This document shows, one piece after another, positions 15,428 to 25,209 of a stretch of DNA of 49,775 nucleotides. The number at the start of each line of letters is the position of its first letter. Within the stretch, counting starts at the first letter, position 1. Source of the DNA: Chloroflexota bacterium (GTDB lineage Bacteria; Chloroflexota; Chloroflexia; Chloroheliales; Chloroheliaceae); the NCBI GenBank assembly GCA_028287745.1, contig JAQBPB010000088.1, positions 1-49,775 of the forward strand, read 5' to 3'. A program made the position numbers and the translations under genes. Under the pieces are notes generated by a model. The model was not told where the DNA came from, made no database searches, and saw only the letters and a program-made list of their open reading frames with translations.

Positions 15428-18073
15428 ATGACCCTTGAACACTTCTCTAACAAATTGCAGGACTATTGTCGTCTTACTGGTAATTCCCGTAAGACACTGG
15501 CCCACGAACTTGGGCTGCATCCCACTCTTTTGAGCCACAAATTAAAGGGTACCGATAACCGCACTTTGACCCACGCTGAAGTTAAAGCAATCGTCAAAAT
15601 CCTGGCTAAATGGGAAGCAATCAGTTCTCAGGACGAAGCCATGGAACTTCTGGCCCTGGTCAATTGTCCTTCTTTTACGACCCTGGAGTGGCGTTCTTCC
15701 CCTCTTAATCAGTTGGAAGGATCGAGGCTGGGGCAGGTTGCAGCCAGCATTAACCTGGCAAGCCGGGCGGGTTTCACCTCACAGGGTGCGGGCTTTCCTG
15801 CCACTCCTGGATATTCACCGGATAATGGCCGCCACAGGCACAACCTGCCGAGTCAACTTTCTTCTTTTATTGGACGGGAGAAGCAGACACAGGATGTTAA
15901 ACGGGCCTTGTCCACATTCCGTCTTGTAACTTTGACGGGAGCGGGTGGTGTAGGTAAGACCCGGCTTTCATTGGAAGTAGCGATCCAGGTTTTAGACCGC
16001 TTTACCGAGGGGGTCTGGTTGGTGGAATTAGCCCCACTCAGTGACCCAGACCTGATTACTCAAACTATCGCGACAACCCTCGGCTTATCCGAGCAAGCCG
16101 GGCGGCCGCTCCTTGCCACAGTCAGTGATTATTTACGTTCCCGCTGCCTGCTGCTGGTACTGGACAATTGTGAACACCTGATAGCAGAGTGCGCCCGCGT
16201 GGTTGATAGCCTTATGCGTAATTCCAGCGAATTGCACATCCTGGTAACAAGTCGAGAAGCCCTCAGTATAAGTGGCGAAATGACTTACCATGTCCCTTCC
16301 CTTAACCTGCCCGAACCTCATACCATGCCGGAGGTGGAGTTTCTGGTCGGTTACGAAGCAATACGCCTGTTTAAAGAGCGCGCGGGAGCAGGTAATCCTG
16401 ATTTTTCACTGACTTACCACAATGCGGCAGCGGTGGTGCAGGTATGCCGCCACCTGGATGGTATTCCCCTGGCCCTTGAACTGGCTGCCGCCCGGATTAA
16501 GGTACTGCAAGTGGGACAACTTGCCGCCCACCTGAATGACTGCTTCCGGTTGTTGAACGGCGGAAGTCGAACGGCCTTACCCCGCCACCAGACTTTACAA
16601 GCCCTGGTAGATTGGAGTTATGAGTTACTTACGCCGGCTGAGAAAAGGCTGCTAGCCCACGTGAGCGTCTTTGCAGGGGGTTGGACGCTTGGTGCCGCTA
16701 AAGCGGTGAGCGGTGATAGTGGAAGCAGGGAGGATTTAGAGGGATACGACATTCTGGATGTCCTGTCGGGGCTGGTGAATAAATCGCTGGTACAGCTAGA
16801 CCAGTATAATGAAAAGGGAGAGGCTCGTTACTCTCTTTTGGAAACCATCCGGCAGTATGGGATGGAAAAGTTGCAGGCCAGCGGCGAGGAAGGGGAGGTG
16901 CGGGAGCGCCATCTTTCTTACTTTGCTAATCTTCTCGAAGAGGTTGGTATCAAGCTGCGCGGTCCCGAGCAACTGGAAATGCTTAAGCTGTTAGATCGTG
17001 AGCTTGATAATATTAGGACAGCTATTGATTATGGTTTGAGGTGGGAAGAATTTGAAAAAGTAGCAAAGCTCACAAATCATATTTATTGGGATATCCGAGG
17101 TTACTACAGCGAGGGACGGCGCTATATGGAGCAACTCCTGGCCTTTCCGGCCTTTCGTGGGGTAAGCCGGGGAAAGTCTTTATTCACCATCGGCTTTTTA
17201 GCTCAACGCCAGGGAGATAACCAGGTTATTGCTTATTATAAAGAGTGTGTGGCAATAAGTAGAGAACACAAAGATAAACCGCTCCAAATAAATGCTTTTG
17301 TAGCCCTGTCCTTTATCGGTCTTGAACATGGTATTAAATATTCTGAAGTGGGAAGCTTTACCCAGGCACGAGAATGGTTAGAACAAGCGCTTACTTTGTG
17401 TGAAGAAATCGGAAGTTTGAGTAAACCGGCAATCCAGCTCAACCTTGGCATGGTATTGATTGAACTGGGTGAGTACGCCAAAGCCCTCCCTTTGTTGGAA
17501 GAGGCCGGAGCTTCAGGTTGTCCCCACGTGAGCATAGCCTTGAGCCTGGGTAACCGGGCCAGGATTGCCCTAATTGAAGAAGATTATGCTGCGGTGCACT
17601 TCTATATGGCAAGAGTATGGAGCATCAGTGAGGAAATTGGCTTTCATTTAGGTAAAACAGATGCGCTTTGCTATCGAGGAATAAACTGGGCTAACGAAGC
17701 CAAATTTGAAGAGGCCATTCGTTCACTGGAAGAAAGCCTGGTTATGTGTCTGAAAGGTGGCATGAGGAATGTGACCTCAAATTCACTGGTGGGCGTGGCA
17801 AGGTTACTGACCCAGATTGGGCAGAAAAGTGGTGGTGCGCTATATTCTGAGCAAATAGCCTGCTTGTGTGGTGCGATATGGGCCCTGGTGGGTTCACCCG
17901 GTGTAAACGAACCCTTGCTGGTCGCACCCTTTCGAAGTTATTACCATCAGGCCCGGGCTATAGCCCGGTCCAGTCTGGATGAAGCTATCTTCGAAGGGGC
18001 ATTTGCCAGGGGCCAGGCAATGACCCTGGAAGAGGCCATCGCCTATGGTCGTGGCACCATGAACAACCTCTAA
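15428..18073 (+). CDS. STAND-type ATPase with N-terminal Cro/C1-like domain and TPR C-terminus
   Basis: I chose ATG 15428 (881 residues), with GAGG eight bases upstream; an in-frame TTG at 15377 would add 17 residues. Residues 3-78 look like a Cro/C1 helix-turn-helix (KTLAHELGLHPTLLSHKL). An NTPase of the AfsR/NB-ARC kind follows SSFIGREKQ: Walker A is GAGGVGKT at 171-178 and Walker B is LLLVLDNCEH at 241-250. The sensor LVTSREAL and the GIPLALELAAARI motif of the winged-helix region come next. The C-terminal 350 residues are TPR-like helices. Such proteins are nucleotide-switched regulators that oligomerise on a signal. The DNA-binding head suggests transcriptional control rather than defence, but this is inference. 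Confidence 0.87.
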   Translation: MTLEHFSNKLQDYCRLTGNSRKTLAHELGLHPTLLSHKLKGTDNRTLTHAEVKAIVKILAKWEAISSQDEAMELLALVNCPSFTTLEWRSSPLNQLEGSRLGQVAASINLASRAGFTSQGAGFPATPGYSPDNGRHRHNLPSQLSSFIGREKQTQDVKRALSTFRLVTLTGAGGVGKTRLSLEVAIQVLDRFTEGVWLVELAPLSDPDLITQTIATTLGLSEQAGRPLLATVSDYLRSRCLLLVLDNCEHLIAECARVVDSLMRNSSELHILVTSREALSISGEMTYHVPSLNLPEPHTMPEVEFLVGYEAIRLFKERAGAGNPDFSLTYHNAAAVVQVCRHLDGIPLALELAAARIKVLQVGQLAAHLNDCFRLLNGGSRTALPRHQTLQALVDWSYELLTPAEKRLLAHVSVFAGGWTLGAAKAVSGDSGSREDLEGYDILDVLSGLVNKSLVQLDQYNEKGEARYSLLETIRQYGMEKLQASGEEGEVRERHLSYFANLLEEVGIKLRGPEQLEMLKLLDRELDNIRTAIDYGLRWEEFEKVAKLTNHIYWDIRGYYSEGRRYMEQLLAFPAFRGVSRGKSLFTIGFLAQRQGDNQVIAYYKECVAISREHKDKPLQINAFVALSFIGLEHGIKYSEVGSFTQAREWLEQALTLCEEIGSLSKPAIQLNLGMVLIELGEYAKALPLLEEAGASGCPHVSIALSLGNRARIALIEEDYAAVHFYMARVWSISEEIGFHLGKTDALCYRGINWANEAKFEEAIRSLEESLVMCLKGGMRNVTSNSLVGVARLLTQIGQKSGGALYSEQIACLCGAIWALVGSPGVNEPLLVAPFRSYYHQARAIARSSLDEAIFEGAFARGQAMTLEEAIAYGRGTMNNL

Positions 18074-18164
18074 TTTTGCTGAAAGCAGGAAGCAGCCCTG
18101 GTTAAAAGGGATAATCGAAAAGTTATAAAAGGTTTTACAAAAGCGGGGTTAGGTCAACAAAAAT

Positions 18165-18204
18165 AAAAATCCCAGGGTTAGCATTTCGCTAACCTGGGAT
18201 TTTT
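18165..18204. terminator. Bidirectional terminator between convergent genes
   Basis: AAAAATCCCAGGGTTAGC (18165-18182) pairs with GCTAACCTGGGATTTTT (18188-18204) with a single bulged G and a five-base loop. A/T flanks on both sides let it serve both the STAND gene and the minus-strand glutamate synthase gene. Confidence 0.9.
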
Positions 18205-18292
18205 ACCTATTTTTGTTTCTTTTGGGCTAATTCCGGAAAACCGGTTTATGTCGCGCCAATTTCGAAAATTGTATTTCAGCGTTACCCCAGCA

Positions 18293-21200
18293 TCACTCGG
18301 TCGAAACCGACGGGTCAACCTGCTGGCTAACCGGTTGGACTTTAACAAAGTTTTGCTCAGGGTTGGCCTGGAGATAGCGCAGGCGGCTAATTTCGCCGGC
18401 CTGGTCGCTATCGCTCAATTCCTGGAAGTAGTAACCGAGCAGTTCCTGAACGTTAGCTTTGTCGGCGTCGTTAAGGCGGCTCATACCGACCCTGGCGCCC
18501 TTAGCCAACCGCCGCTTGAGGGCGGCCAGGTCGAGGCCCATTTCCGGCTGCAACCGCAGGTAAACTACCCCACCGGTCATACCGGAACAAATCCAGGGTC
18601 CGGGATCGCCCAGGACTACCGCCCGGCCGTTGGTCATATACTCAAAGGCAAAGCCTTTCAGGTTGGAGCGCGCCCCGATGTAGCCCAGGTTATCGTCTAT
18701 CGGCTCGGTGATTTCCCCACCAATTACGATATCAGCCCCGGAGAGGCGGATACCGAACCGGCTGTCGGCGTTACCCTGGATGATGAACAGGCCGCGCTGG
18801 GCTCCGTAACCGAAGCTTTTACCGACTGAACCGTCCACCCGCTTGTTCCAGCGGTTTTTGCCTTTCATGATAATGATCTGACCGCCTAATGAACCCTTGC
18901 CGACACCATCCTGGGCGCCACCTTCAACCACAATTTTGACTTCGCGGTTGTTGAAAGCGGCCAGGCCGTTGCCGGGGATAGATCCGCTATTCAGGTGCAG
19001 GGTTACGTTCTCGTGCCCGCGCACCGGCTCTTCGGTTTCCGCTACACCGTGCAGGTTTACCAGCCCGCGAGCAGCGATATTGCGGGCGAAGGAAGGCCCG
19101 GCCCCGTAACCGTCGCGCAGAAGCGCCCCGGCCAGGTGGGTGCCGACCGCCCGGTCAACCGAACCAAGATGCTCTCCGACATAGCGGACCTCGTTATTGC
19201 TGCTGCCGAAGCCGCCTGCCAGGGCAACAATCCCACCGGTAGCAGCCGAACTTGCCAGGGAATTGCTGACAGCCATTGCCCTGACCTGCTCGGTAATCCG
19301 GCGGCTGGTTTCGCCAACCGAAATCGGGACAGGTATCGCGGCGCAAGGGAAGCAGATTTGAGGCTGCCGGGCCCTCTGGGCGGCGATTTCCCGCTGCTGT
19401 TCCAGCCATTCAACCGGCGCAGTTAGCATTTCGGTCCAGTCAAGCTGGTCGAGGTTGCGGGTCTGGAACAGCAGGTCGGTGCGGCCGACCAGGTCTTGCA
19501 GGCGGCGGTAGCCCAGCCGGGCCACCAGCTTTTTAAGGTGTTCGCCCATTTCGCTGAAGAGGTGGACCAACTGGCGGACCGCCCGGTTATCTTCCTGGGG
19601 AATGAACCGTTTCAGGCCGCGCTCTTTGGCTTCTTCCTCGGATTCAATCTGGGTGGCGATACCGACGTGACAGGTGTCTTTCTGGCAGGCCCGGCAGATC
19701 GTACAGCCAATCGAAACCATCGCAAGGGTAGCAAATCCGACTCGGTTCGCGCCCAGGCAGACCAGTTTGAGGGCATCAGTAGCGGTTTTCAAGCCGCCGT
19801 CAGCCCAGATTTCGACTTGCTGGCGCAACCCGCTGCCGACCAGAGCCCGGTGGGCTTCGTACACGCCAACTTCACAGGGCAGCCCGACATATTTGAGGGC
19901 GTGGGAGCGGGCCGCCCCGGTGCCGCCATCAAAGCCGGATAGGGTGATAATATCGGCCCCGGCTTTGGCGATACCAATGGCAATCGTGCCGATGCCGGAA
20001 ACGACCGGGACCTTCACAGCCACCCGCGCATCCGGGTTAGCCGTTTTAAGTTCGCTGATGAACTGGGCCAGGTCTTCAATCGAGTAGATATCGTGATTGT
20101 TTGAAGGTGAAATAAGGTCGACACCCTGGAAAGCGTTCCGGGCCGCCGCTACCTTATGCGATACTTTCGAACCGGGCAAGTGACCGCCCTCGCCGGGCTT
20201 GGCGCCCTGGCCGATTTTGATTTCCAGCAGGTGAGCCGAGTTAAGCAGTTCAATATTGACACCGAACCGGCCGCTGGCGATCTGGACACCCCGGGTATTG
20301 TAGTACTTGCCCAGGATGGACTTGATCTCGCCGCCTTCGCCGTTAAGGGCGACCATGTTCAGGAGCGCCCCTGCTTCGGCGTAAGCTTTGTAAGCGGTTT
20401 CCCCTTGCGAACCGAAGGACATTGAGCTGATAGCAAAAGGCAGGTTATGGCGTTCGATAGCAATATCAACCTCTTCCGGGTTGATACCGCTTTCCGCTTC
20501 CGGATACTTGACGTCCAGGACGTGGCGCAAGGCAATCGGGTCTTCCGCTTCCAGGCCAAGTACCTGCTGTTCGTACTTCTCAAACGGGGCCTGCCCGCTG
20601 GCGACCTGTCCGGCGACCTTCCAGATCTTGGGGTAGAGGTGGAAATCACGGGCCATTTTCGGGTCGGACTCACCCTGCAAGACTTTGCGCCTGTTGAGAG
20701 CGTCCGCTTTCAGTTTTTCCCAGCCAAAGCCGCCTTTTTCGGACCCGCCGTAGTTGCGAGTATTGAAATAGCGCGCGATTTCCGGGGCCAGGCCGATGGA
20801 GGCAAATAGCCGCCCGTACCCGCGCAGTTCGTGGATACCCATCGTGCTGATAACTTTTTCCAGGCCCTTTTTAAGACCTTCGACCAGATTTTCGATGCGT
20901 TTCTGGACCTGGTGGTCGCGGGCTTCCTGGTCGGAGCTTTCGGTGCGGGATTTGGCTACGGCCGCTTCCAGCATCAGATAAGGGTTGATGGCATCCGCGC
21001 CCAGGCCGAAGGCAATAATCATGTCGTGGAGGTTGCGGATTGAACCGCTGCGCAGGACCAGGCTGGCTTCGCGGCGCAGGTTGCGGTAGCTTTCGCCCGG
21101 CTTGCGCGGCGCGTCGTATTTGCGCAGGGCTTCGTCCAGGTGCGCAATTACCAGGTGGGGGTCGAGCCACAGGTCTTCGCCGCCCATTACGGCGGTATCA

Positions 21201-23374
21201 TCAACCAGGACGATTTTAGCCCCGGCTTCGACCGCTTCAATTACATCAAGGGCCATGCGGCTGAGGGCTTCGACCGGTTCTTCCAGCGGCTCGAAGCTGC
21301 TGCTAACCACGCAAACCGCTTCAGGCCGGAACCCGTTCTGGGTGACGAACTCAATGAGTTCTTCCAACAGGTAAGTTTCGGTGCGGCGAGCGGCTTCCCA
21401 GTAGCGGTCGGCTGGCATTAACGGGTCATGCCCGGCGTGTCCGCCCAGCAGAATCGGGGAGCTTAACTCGACCATCCGGCTGGGGCGCGGTTTAGCCTTA
21501 CCGGGAGTAGGGTTATTTAGGCTGAAGCGGGAACTCCCGGTGCGGCCAAGCGGGCCGGTGCCAATCCGGCCATTCGGCTGGCCGGTCAGGGAAGGACGGG
21601 CCCCCAGCACTACACGGGTCGAGAAATGCTCGATTTCGCGCTCGCGGTCAATGGCCGGGTTAGTCACTACGGCCACATTTTCTTTGAAGAAGTCGGCCAG
21701 GTTGCGCCGCTCTTTGTTCAGGGCGGCCAGCGGGCCGTCATAGCCGAGCGACCCAATCGGTTCGTTAGCCGAGTCGGCCAGGAATTCAATATAGTGCAGG
21801 TCATCGCCGCTCCAGCCGAGGGCCGAAAGCATTATTTCGGTGCGGACTTCGTCAGGATGTGGAATATGAATTTCCGGCAAAATCTGGAGCGCCGTTTCGT
21901 CACCCGGCAATACGGCCGGCGGCTGGCTGAATTGAATCAGTTTGGCGGTATCCTTAGGAATCACCAGCCGCTCGCTCAACCGTTTAAGGGCTTCTTGCTG
22001 CATCCGGGGATAGTTCCAGACTTCATTTTCCTGCTCGTTGCCGGATAACCGGACGTAAACCTTTTCACCGGGAGCCAGCGATTTGGGGTCGGCTACCATC
22101 TCTTCGACCGCGAAAACACCTTTTTCGCTGCTGAAGAAGTAGGCATCTTCGAGGTGGCCCATCCAGAGGGGCCGCAGCCCGAGGGCGTCAACGCTAAAGA
22201 CACATTCGGCATCCTGCCGGGCAATAATACCGGCGGGGCCCTGGGCGAACGGCCCGAAAGCCTGGCGCAGGAAGACGTACAGATTTTGCAGGTCTGGCTC
22301 TAATTGTTTGATTTCGTTGACAATCGGCGGGAAGGCAATTTCCAGGGCTTCCAGCAGGCCGTAGCCGTATTCGTGGGTGAGGGTTTCCACCAGGCGGCTG
22401 AGGTCCTGGGAGTCGCTGCCGCCTTCGGGTAACTGGACCCCTAACATGCGCGATTCTTGCTGCAGGCGGCCGACGGTGTTAATTTCGCCATTATGTCCCA
22501 GCACCGGGAAAGGCTGGACCCGGAAGAAGCTTGAGACGGTATTGGTACAGTAGCGGCTGTGACCCAGGGTTGCGGCGGAAGTCAGGAGCGGGTTCCCCAG
22601 TTCAGGATAGTACCGGTCCAGGGCAACCGGCGAACCGCGCAGCTTGTAGATTGCCGAGTAGAAGGAAAGAGAAGCAAATTGGAGCGGGAAATTGGCTTCA
22701 ATCCGCAGGTGGAGGTGGAACAGGCCCCGGTTCGGGTCGGGCATCTCGTCACCCAGCCGGGTAATACCGGCGATCTGCCAGAATGTAGGTTCTTCGGCCT
22801 GACCCTGCGGCCCGAGGGCGGCGGTAACCGTTTCACCACGCTGGTTATAGACTACTTTGTAGCCGATGCGTTCAAATTCAACCGCGACCTGCTCCATAAC
22901 CTGTTCGGCCTGGGCACCGCGTTTGACCAGGACATGGCCGACCCAGAAATCGGTACGGGTAGCCAGTTCGCCATCCTCGCCAGCCTGGGCCAGTTTTTCC
23001 TGCCAGAAAGCCCGGGGAATATCAATCATGATGCCGCAGCCGTCGCCTTCGCCTCCGACCATACCGGCCCGGTGGCTCATCTTGACCAGCCCGTCCAGGG
23101 TGCGGGTAAGGTTAGAGCGGGTAGGGATGCCGGTGCGGTTTACTACACTCATCAGGGCGCAGGCGTCATGTTCATGGCCAAAAGGGCTAAACGGCGACTC
23201 GCCATCGTTAACCCATTCGCCGACCAGTTCGACCGGGCTGTCTTCAAGACCGGCGAACCAGCTTGCGCCGGATTCTGTTTCTTCAAGGCTTTTAAAGTTA
23301 GACCGGGTAACGAGCGGTAAATTTTTTACCTGGCGCTGGGTGCCTTCTCCAATGCTCTTAGCATTCATTTTCAT
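18293..23374 (-). CDS. gltB: Glutamate synthase large subunit (extended form)
   Basis: This flavoprotein transfers the amide of glutamine to 2-oxoglutarate, giving glutamate. At 1693 residues it is longer than the usual 1480-1550. The class II amidotransferase Cys is probably C72 in HEHDACALM, which would require removal of 71 N-terminal residues. The usual CGxGF is replaced by CALMSVV, although HRAG and GDGCG remain. The FMN-synthase domain contains GSKVSHKVAA, SPSNNHDIYSIEDL and IWADGGLKTATDAL. The 3Fe-4S cysteines are C1224, C1230 and C1235, with an extra C1227. A GXGXG domain (GGQIIIMKG onwards) ends the protein. The ATG follows GGAGGAAG. No small subunit gltD adjoins, so the electron donor is open. 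Confidence 0.92.
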   Translation of the reverse strand: MKMNAKSIGEGTQRQVKNLPLVTRSNFKSLEETESGASWFAGLEDSPVELVGEWVNDGESPFSPFGHEHDACALMSVVNRTGIPTRSNLTRTLDGLVKMSHRAGMVGGEGDGCGIMIDIPRAFWQEKLAQAGEDGELATRTDFWVGHVLVKRGAQAEQVMEQVAVEFERIGYKVVYNQRGETVTAALGPQGQAEEPTFWQIAGITRLGDEMPDPNRGLFHLHLRIEANFPLQFASLSFYSAIYKLRGSPVALDRYYPELGNPLLTSAATLGHSRYCTNTVSSFFRVQPFPVLGHNGEINTVGRLQQESRMLGVQLPEGGSDSQDLSRLVETLTHEYGYGLLEALEIAFPPIVNEIKQLEPDLQNLYVFLRQAFGPFAQGPAGIIARQDAECVFSVDALGLRPLWMGHLEDAYFFSSEKGVFAVEEMVADPKSLAPGEKVYVRLSGNEQENEVWNYPRMQQEALKRLSERLVIPKDTAKLIQFSQPPAVLPGDETALQILPEIHIPHPDEVRTEIMLSALGWSGDDLHYIEFLADSANEPIGSLGYDGPLAALNKERRNLADFFKENVAVVTNPAIDREREIEHFSTRVVLGARPSLTGQPNGRIGTGPLGRTGSSRFSLNNPTPGKAKPRPSRMVELSSPILLGGHAGHDPLMPADRYWEAARRTETYLLEELIEFVTQNGFRPEAVCVVSSSFEPLEEPVEALSRMALDVIEAVEAGAKIVLVDDTAVMGGEDLWLDPHLVIAHLDEALRKYDAPRKPGESYRNLRREASLVLRSGSIRNLHDMIIAFGLGADAINPYLMLEAAVAKSRTESSDQEARDHQVQKRIENLVEGLKKGLEKVISTMGIHELRGYGRLFASIGLAPEIARYFNTRNYGGSEKGGFGWEKLKADALNRRKVLQGESDPKMARDFHLYPKIWKVAGQVASGQAPFEKYEQQVLGLEAEDPIALRHVLDVKYPEAESGINPEEVDIAIERHNLPFAISSMSFGSQGETAYKAYAEAGALLNMVALNGEGGEIKSILGKYYNTRGVQIASGRFGVNIELLNSAHLLEIKIGQGAKPGEGGHLPGSKVSHKVAAARNAFQGVDLISPSNNHDIYSIEDLAQFISELKTANPDARVAVKVPVVSGIGTIAIGIAKAGADIITLSGFDGGTGAARSHALKYVGLPCEVGVYEAHRALVGSGLRQQVEIWADGGLKTATDALKLVCLGANRVGFATLAMVSIGCTICRACQKDTCHVGIATQIESEEEAKERGLKRFIPQEDNRAVRQLVHLFSEMGEHLKKLVARLGYRRLQDLVGRTDLLFQTRNLDQLDWTEMLTAPVEWLEQQREIAAQRARQPQICFPCAAIPVPISVGETSRRITEQVRAMAVSNSLASSAATGGIVALAGGFGSSNNEVRYVGEHLGSVDRAVGTHLAGALLRDGYGAGPSFARNIAARGLVNLHGVAETEEPVRGHENVTLHLNSGSIPGNGLAAFNNREVKIVVEGGAQDGVGKGSLGGQIIIMKGKNRWNKRVDGSVGKSFGYGAQRGLFIIQGNADSRFGIRLSGADIVIGGEITEPIDDNLGYIGARSNLKGFAFEYMTNGRAVVLGDPGPWICSGMTGGVVYLRLQPEMGLDLAALKRRLAKGARVGMSRLNDADKANVQELLGYYFQELSDSDQAGEISRLRYLQANPEQNFVKVQPVSQQVDPSVSTE

Positions 23375-24214
23375 TTAATCATCTTCCTCCCATAAACAGC
23401 TATTGTCCCAGGCTCTACAGCCGGGTGAAGCTGTTATTGTCCCAAATTGTTACTCACAGTCAGTAGTAACATAACTGGAAAAAGGGTATGCGAATACGAG
23501 CCTGCATCCTGGCTTAAGAAATATCTACTTGCTGTACATACTGGCAGGCAGACCTTAAAACCGGCAGACTACGGTGCTTCCAAAATACTTTAAGATGACA
23601 TCTTCTTTGAGGTCAGAGCGCGAACATTTCGCGAGGCTTGCAGCTTTGCAAGAATGGAAACTGGGTTATTTTGTTGGTTAACTACCCGAAGCGAATTAGC
23701 ATTTATCCCAGAACGTCTTTGCCGGGGAAAATCTTCGCTTAGAAGTTAATATAGACGTACGTTGTGTTTGTTTAATGATTGCTGAGGGTTGGAGGACCCC
23801 GGAATGGCTAGAAATTTACCGGCTACATTGATTTGTAAACTTTCTTAGCTTGTGAGAATTATAGGGGTATCTTTGTTATCTGTCAATAACAATTAAGCAC
23901 TTGTCACAAATATATTATATAGTTTTTTGGCATTATGCCTATAACAGCGCTTTATTTGAAGAAAAGTATTTAAGAGTTACCGGCAGAATTAGCGGTTTGG
24001 TTACAGCAATTACCGGATTTTAACCGGCTTAAAAACCTGATAACCACCAGGAAGCGGAGCAAAAAAACCCTTAACAACTGATAGTAGCCAAGGCAAGCTA
24101 AATATTAGTGTGGCACTAAATATGCTTTAGTAATAATTGAATGAATAACACCGGTTACAATTGCCGGACTAAAGTAAAAAAAGGGTAGCCAGTGAGCTAC
24201 TGGGGAGTAAAGAA
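23375..24214. other. 840 bp divergent spacer with tandem hairpins
   Basis: No gene is supported here. The gltB-proximal half contains several inverted repeats. CGCGAA/TTCGCG (23619-23633) and CTTGCA/TGCAAG (23637-23652) lie three bases apart. AAGATG-A-CATCTT (23592-23604) is a compact palindrome. ACGTCT (near 23712) can pair with AGACGT (near 23754). CTATTGTCCCA and GTTATTGTCCCA form an imperfect direct repeat at about 23400-23443. If transcribed with gltB this would be a long, structured leader. I could not match it to a known riboswitch or T-box. The half near 24215 is AT-rich. Confidence 0.45.
24185..24203 (+). promoter_or_regulatory. Alternative hairpins before the ribosome site of the membrane protein gene
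   Basis: GTAGC/GCTAC (24185-24200) and CCAGT/ACTGG (24189-24203) are two mutually exclusive 5 bp stems. They end directly before GGGGAG, the ribosome site of the gene starting at 24215. They could modulate translation, but stems this short also occur by chance. Confidence 0.3.
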
Positions 24215-25132
24215 ATGTCTTTCAATCCAGCCTTTGACCCGCGCAGTGAGCGGGATAAAAATATGAATCCGCAGTCTGATCCGCAATTTAGAGCCGATCA
24301 ACAATATGTACGTGAAATTGCCAATCAAAATCCAGCCTATAATCAGGCCCAATATGCTAATTCTCAACCGGCCCAGTCGTATACTCCGGCTTCATCCGGG
24401 GCAGTTTATAGCCCACCGGTCCAGACACATGCGCCTTCGGTACCTCGCACCGTTACCAGCACGCCGATTCATCAGACCGAAGTAAATACTTATGATGCGC
24501 CGCGCTTGCGCGACCGGGTCCGCTGGGGTCCTATCCTGGCCGGTCTGGTTGCTACGCTGGCATCGCTGCTGGTTTTGAGCCTTCTAGGGGTAGCCGTTGG
24601 CCTGACCGCCGCGACCGGGGACCCGGCTGGTGGGGCGGCAGCGGCTACGGACAGAGCGGGAAATTATGGAGCAGGTGCCGCGATCTGGGCCGCTATTTCT
24701 GCCTTGATTGCTTTCTTTATCGGCGGCTTTGTGGCGGCTCACACCGCCGGAGTTCGCGGTAAGGATAACGGTTGGATCAACGGAGCCCTGGTATGGGCCG
24801 TAGCGCTGCCTTTGTTGCTGTGGTTTGCCAGCAGCGGCGCGAGCGGTTTCTTGAATGCTATTGGTTTCAACCTCCAGGGTTTCACCAATACGGTATCCAG
24901 CACCGTCAATAACCCGGGCACCAACCCGGTTAATACTGACCCGGCGACCGTACAGCGGGCCACCGAAGCGGCCCGGAATGGTGCCTGGGGCGCCCTGTTA
25001 GCCCTGTTGCTGGGCCTCGCTGCGGCGGGCCTGGGCGGGCTGCTAGGTGGCCGTGACCGCCACGATAAACTGGATATAAACGATGGCGCTCCTCGCCAGG
25101 ACAACGGTATCCGTAACACTTTGAACCACTAA
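24215..25132 (+). CDS. Four-helix membrane protein with Gln/Pro-rich cytosolic N-terminus
   Basis: This 305-residue protein starts with about 100 disordered residues rich in Gln, Asn, Pro, Ser and Tyr. Four hydrophobic helices follow, at about 105-131, 153-177, 186-206 and 257-278. They carry many small Gly/Ala residues, as in GPILAGLVATLASLLVLSLLG and AAISALIAFFIGGFVAAHTAG. Between helices 3 and 4 is a polar Asn/Thr/Pro loop. The tail is short and charged (GGRDRHDKLDI). The layout resembles the YrzE/TIGR04086-like membrane proteins of unknown role. ATG 24215 follows GGGGAG. It stands alone, with a terminator at 25150, and no function can be assigned. Confidence 0.8.
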   Translation: MSFNPAFDPRSERDKNMNPQSDPQFRADQQYVREIANQNPAYNQAQYANSQPAQSYTPASSGAVYSPPVQTHAPSVPRTVTSTPIHQTEVNTYDAPRLRDRVRWGPILAGLVATLASLLVLSLLGVAVGLTAATGDPAGGAAAATDRAGNYGAGAAIWAAISALIAFFIGGFVAAHTAGVRGKDNGWINGALVWAVALPLLLWFASSGASGFLNAIGFNLQGFTNTVSSTVNNPGTNPVNTDPATVQRATEAARNGAWGALLALLLGLAAAGLGGLLGGRDRHDKLDINDGAPRQDNGIRNTLNH

Positions 25133-25149
25133 TCCAATTATCCTATATT

Positions 25150-25183
25150 AAAAAAGCGACTCTCTGACCAGGGTCGCTTTTTT
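25150..25183. terminator. Bidirectional terminator
   Basis: AAAAAAGCGAC (25150-25160) pairs with GTCGCTTTTTT (25173-25183) over 11 bp. It separates the membrane protein gene from the convergent cmk gene and can act on both. Confidence 0.9.
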
Positions 25184-25209
25184 ATTGGATTAATTTTGGC
25201 CTATTTGGA

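Noticed and set aside
18248..23378. Many open frames antisense to the glutamate synthase gene
   Set aside because: They mirror the codon bias of gltB, have no ribosome sites and no recognisable domains.
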